Part shown: positions 62,167 to 64,000 of the stretch, in pieces
Layout: every line of letters starts with the position of its first letter
How positions within the stretch are numbered: the stretch's first letter is position 1
DNA from: Alloyangia pacifica
Lineage (GTDB): Bacteria > Pseudomonadota > Alphaproteobacteria > Rhodobacterales > Rhodobacteraceae
Assembly (NCBI RefSeq): GCF_020524285.1
Contig: NZ_JAIVKX010000011.1
Span: 124,001 to 188,000 of the forward strand
Direction: 5' to 3'
Length of the DNA: 64,000 nucleotides
Translations under genes and position numbers: made by a program
The notes under the pieces: generated by a model
Database searches by the model: none
Seen by the model: only the letters and a program-made list of their open reading frames with translations
Told to the model about the DNA's origin: nothing

Positions 62167-63288
62167 CTAGGGGACTCCGATTGCAAGGTCGTCGGGCGTC
62201 AGCCCGGTGCGGCAGGGGGCATCCCCCGCGCAGCCATTTTCAATGAGGTCGAAACGCCCGTCGCGCCCGACCAGCGTACGGCGCGCGGCGCGCCGGCGGG
62301 CACAGCCCTTGGCGCAGCCCGAGACGTGCAGCGTGCCCTCCAGGCGCCTCGCCAATGCGCGCGCGAGCGGGCGCGTCTCCACCGTCGCCGCGCTGCAAAG
62401 CGGTGCGCCCGGGCAGGCATCGACGGCAAGAAACGGATCGCCCGCCGCGGTGACAAAGCGCCCCGGCCCCGGCAGCGCGCCGCCTTCGAGCAGGAGCATC
62501 CGCCAGGGCGTGAGCCGGATCGCAGCCGCGCCGCTGGCCGTCAGCACCTCTGCCAGCGCCGCCGCATCAAGCTGGCCGAAGGCGGCGCCGATCAGCGCCC
62601 CCTCCGGCCGCAGACCCGGCTCCGGGAGGTCCGCAGCAGGCAGGGGCGGCACCACGTTCCAGCCGCGCGGCAGGACGGACCGCGCCAGCACGCCCGCCAT
62701 GCGGCGGCGCTCCGGCGTGCGGTGGGCGTCGAACCAGCGCACCATCTCGAGCAGCGCCGGGATCGCCTCGGCCTCGGTCACCGCGCGTCCCGCCGCGGCG
62801 CCATCGGCGCGCAGGATCAGCCCCGAGGCTGAGCGCTCGAACCGGAAATCCGCCGAAGCCCCTCCAAGCAACGGCGCCGCGCCGGTGTCGACGGCAAAGC
62901 CGACCTTGGCGGGCAGATCGGGCATGTCGGGCAGCGCCGCCGTCAACGCCCGTGTCAGGCGCACGGTCAGATCCTCCGCCTGCCAGAAGGGCGACACGAG
63001 GATGTTGCGCCGCCGTTCGGCCTCCGCGCTCGCGTCGAGCAGCTCGAGCGCCGCGAGGCCGTCCAGCAGGCCGGCATGGGCCGCCTCGGACACGCCCCTG
63101 ATCTGCAGGTTCGCGCGGCTGGTCAGGTCGATCACACCGCTGCCGTGAAACTGCGCCAGCGCGCAGAGCCCCAGCGCCTGCCGCAGACCCAGCCGCCCCA
63201 AACGTGGGCGCACGCGGACCACCAGCCCGTCGCCCGACAGCATCGGGCGGTGCGCGCCGGGGCACCAGCCCTTGACCGCGCCACTCAT
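62167..63288 (-). CDS. cobG: Precorrin-3B synthase, CobG
   Basis: 373 residues of the nitrite/sulfite reductase-like fold: GWCPGAHRPMLSGDGLVVRV at the start, SRANLQIRGV, and Fe-S/siroheme-type cysteines in ACPGAPLCS and HVSGCAKGCARR. Oxygen-dependent monooxygenase forming the hydroxy-lactone precorrin-3B, which marks the aerobic pathway. ATGA overlap with cobN upstream. Confidence 0.94.
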   Translation of the reverse strand: MSGAVKGWCPGAHRPMLSGDGLVVRVRPRLGRLGLRQALGLCALAQFHGSGVIDLTSRANLQIRGVSEAAHAGLLDGLAALELLDASAEAERRRNILVSPFWQAEDLTVRLTRALTAALPDMPDLPAKVGFAVDTGAAPLLGGASADFRFERSASGLILRADGAAAGRAVTEAEAIPALLEMVRWFDAHRTPERRRMAGVLARSVLPRGWNVVPPLPAADLPEPGLRPEGALIGAAFGQLDAAALAEVLTASGAAAIRLTPWRMLLLEGGALPGPGRFVTAAGDPFLAVDACPGAPLCSAATVETRPLARALARRLEGTLHVSGCAKGCARRRAARRTLVGRDGRFDLIENGCAGDAPCRTGLTPDDLAIGVP

Positions 63289-64000
63289 CGGTCCTGCTCC
63301 AGCGTCGCGCGGATTGCGTTGCGGCGGCTGACCCAGAGCCCGGCATCGAGCAGCGCCCGGAACCGCACCCGCAGCGCCTCGAGCGCGGCGGGATTGGCCT
63401 CGGCCATGAAGGCGGCCACCTCTTCATCGCCAAACGTGGCGTCGAAGTAGAGATCGAACAGATGCGGGCCGACCACCCCCGCGAGATGCGCGAAGGCCGC
63501 CATGTGATCGAGCGTCGCCGCGATCTCGGCCGCTCCGCGGAAGCCATGCGCGCGCATGCCGTCGATCCAGCCGCGAGACCCTGCCCGCGCCAGCACGGTA
63601 CGGGCGATTTCTTCGGTCAGCGCCCGGGCGCGGGGGCGCGCGGGGTCGGTGTTGTCGAGATGATAGAGACGCGCCGCGCCGCCGGTGATCGCCTGGGCGG
63701 CGGCAAAGCCTGCCTCATGCGCGGCGTAATCGGCGGCAAGCAGAAGGTCGGTTTCAGGCAAATCCTGGCTGTGCACGAAGACGTCGGCCGCGGCGACACG
63801 CGCCCGCAGCCCCGCCTCGTCGGGCGTTGCGCTATCGCCGTCCAGCGCCCAGGCCGAGGCCGCGAGCCAGGCCTCGCCCGCCCGCTGCCGCCCGGTGGCG
63901 CTGTAGTCCTCGAGGGTCTCGGTCATGCCCAGCCCGAAACTGCCCGGGCGCGGCCCGTAGACCCGCGCGCCCTGCTGCCCGGCATAGGGGTTGAAATCCG
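63285..64000 (-). CDS. cobN: Cobaltochelatase subunit CobN, C-terminal part (5' end beyond window)
   Basis: The last 238 codons of the large ATP-dependent cobaltochelatase subunit. The frame is open to base 64000, and residues around RVYGPRPGSFGLGM match the conserved CobN C-terminal region; HSQDLPETDLLLAADYAAHE and TLDHMAAFAHLAGVV follow. It inserts cobalt into hydrogenobyrinic acid a,c-diamide together with CobS and CobT, which are not in this window. Its TGA overlaps the cobG start. Confidence 0.95.
   Translation of the reverse strand, partial: DFNPYAGQQGARVYGPRPGSFGLGMTETLEDYSATGRQRAGEAWLAASAWALDGDSATPDEAGLRARVAAADVFVHSQDLPETDLLLAADYAAHEAGFAAAQAITGGAARLYHLDNTDPARPRARALTEEIARTVLARAGSRGWIDGMRAHGFRGAAEIAATLDHMAAFAHLAGVVGPHLFDLYFDATFGDEEVAAFMAEANPAALEALRVRFRALLDAGLWVSRRNAIRATLEQDR

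Overview
The window is GC-rich DNA with dense, ATGA-overlapping operons. It carries an oxygen-dependent (cobG/cobF/cobN type) cobalamin pathway beside a succinoglycan-like exo locus, which points to an alphaproteobacterium, most probably a marine Rhodobacterales (Roseobacter-group) strain. That placement rests on gene families and gene order; no rRNA or tRNA gene is present to confirm it.

Bases 1 to about 23100 hold an exo-type exopolysaccharide locus: a truncated Wzz/BY-kinase co-polymerase (ExoP type), a sulfotransferase, several glycosyltransferases (ExoM, ExoL and ExoO-like among them), the ExoY priming transferase, the ExoF outer-membrane export protein, two Gfo/Idh/MocA oxidoreductases, a GMC oxidoreductase, a GT-C membrane glycosyltransferase, and a Wzy-type polymerase fused in frame to a GH16 glycanase. 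I recognise no Wzx flippase inside the window. A 1.6-kb gene-poor stretch with an AT-rich half follows (23102-24691).

Bases 24692 to 38535 encode two very large surface or secreted proteins without N-terminal signal peptides. One is a G8 / beta-helix / carbohydrate-binding protein with a TDTGTDGG linker. The other is an 1888-residue GH16 / cadherin-like / LamG + Ig-like repeat / SGNH hydrolase / RTX protein with a nearly identical 996-bp internal duplication. Between them lie a flippase-like membrane protein and two O-acyltransferases, which probably decorate the polymer.

Bases 38561 to 54404 hold a second glycan-modification block. It contains a sugar epimerase, a methyltransferase, a GT-C enzyme, a GMC dehydrogenase with a Cys cluster and its small Tat-exported partner, a GT4 enzyme, a GtrB-like GT2 followed by a catalytically degenerate paralogue, and a four-gene operon (HAD-UbiA, GtrA, DprE1, DprE2). 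That operon has all the parts of the polyprenyl-phosphoryl-arabinose (DPA) pathway best known from mycobacteria.

Bases 54827 to 64000 are a cobalamin operon on the minus strand: cobN (partial), cobG, cobH, cobI, cobJ, cobL, cobE, cobM, cobB, a 42-codon unknown gene and cobF. cobK is inserted on the opposite strand, and its start codon overlaps that of cobL. Any cobalamin riboswitch for this operon would lie beyond the right edge.
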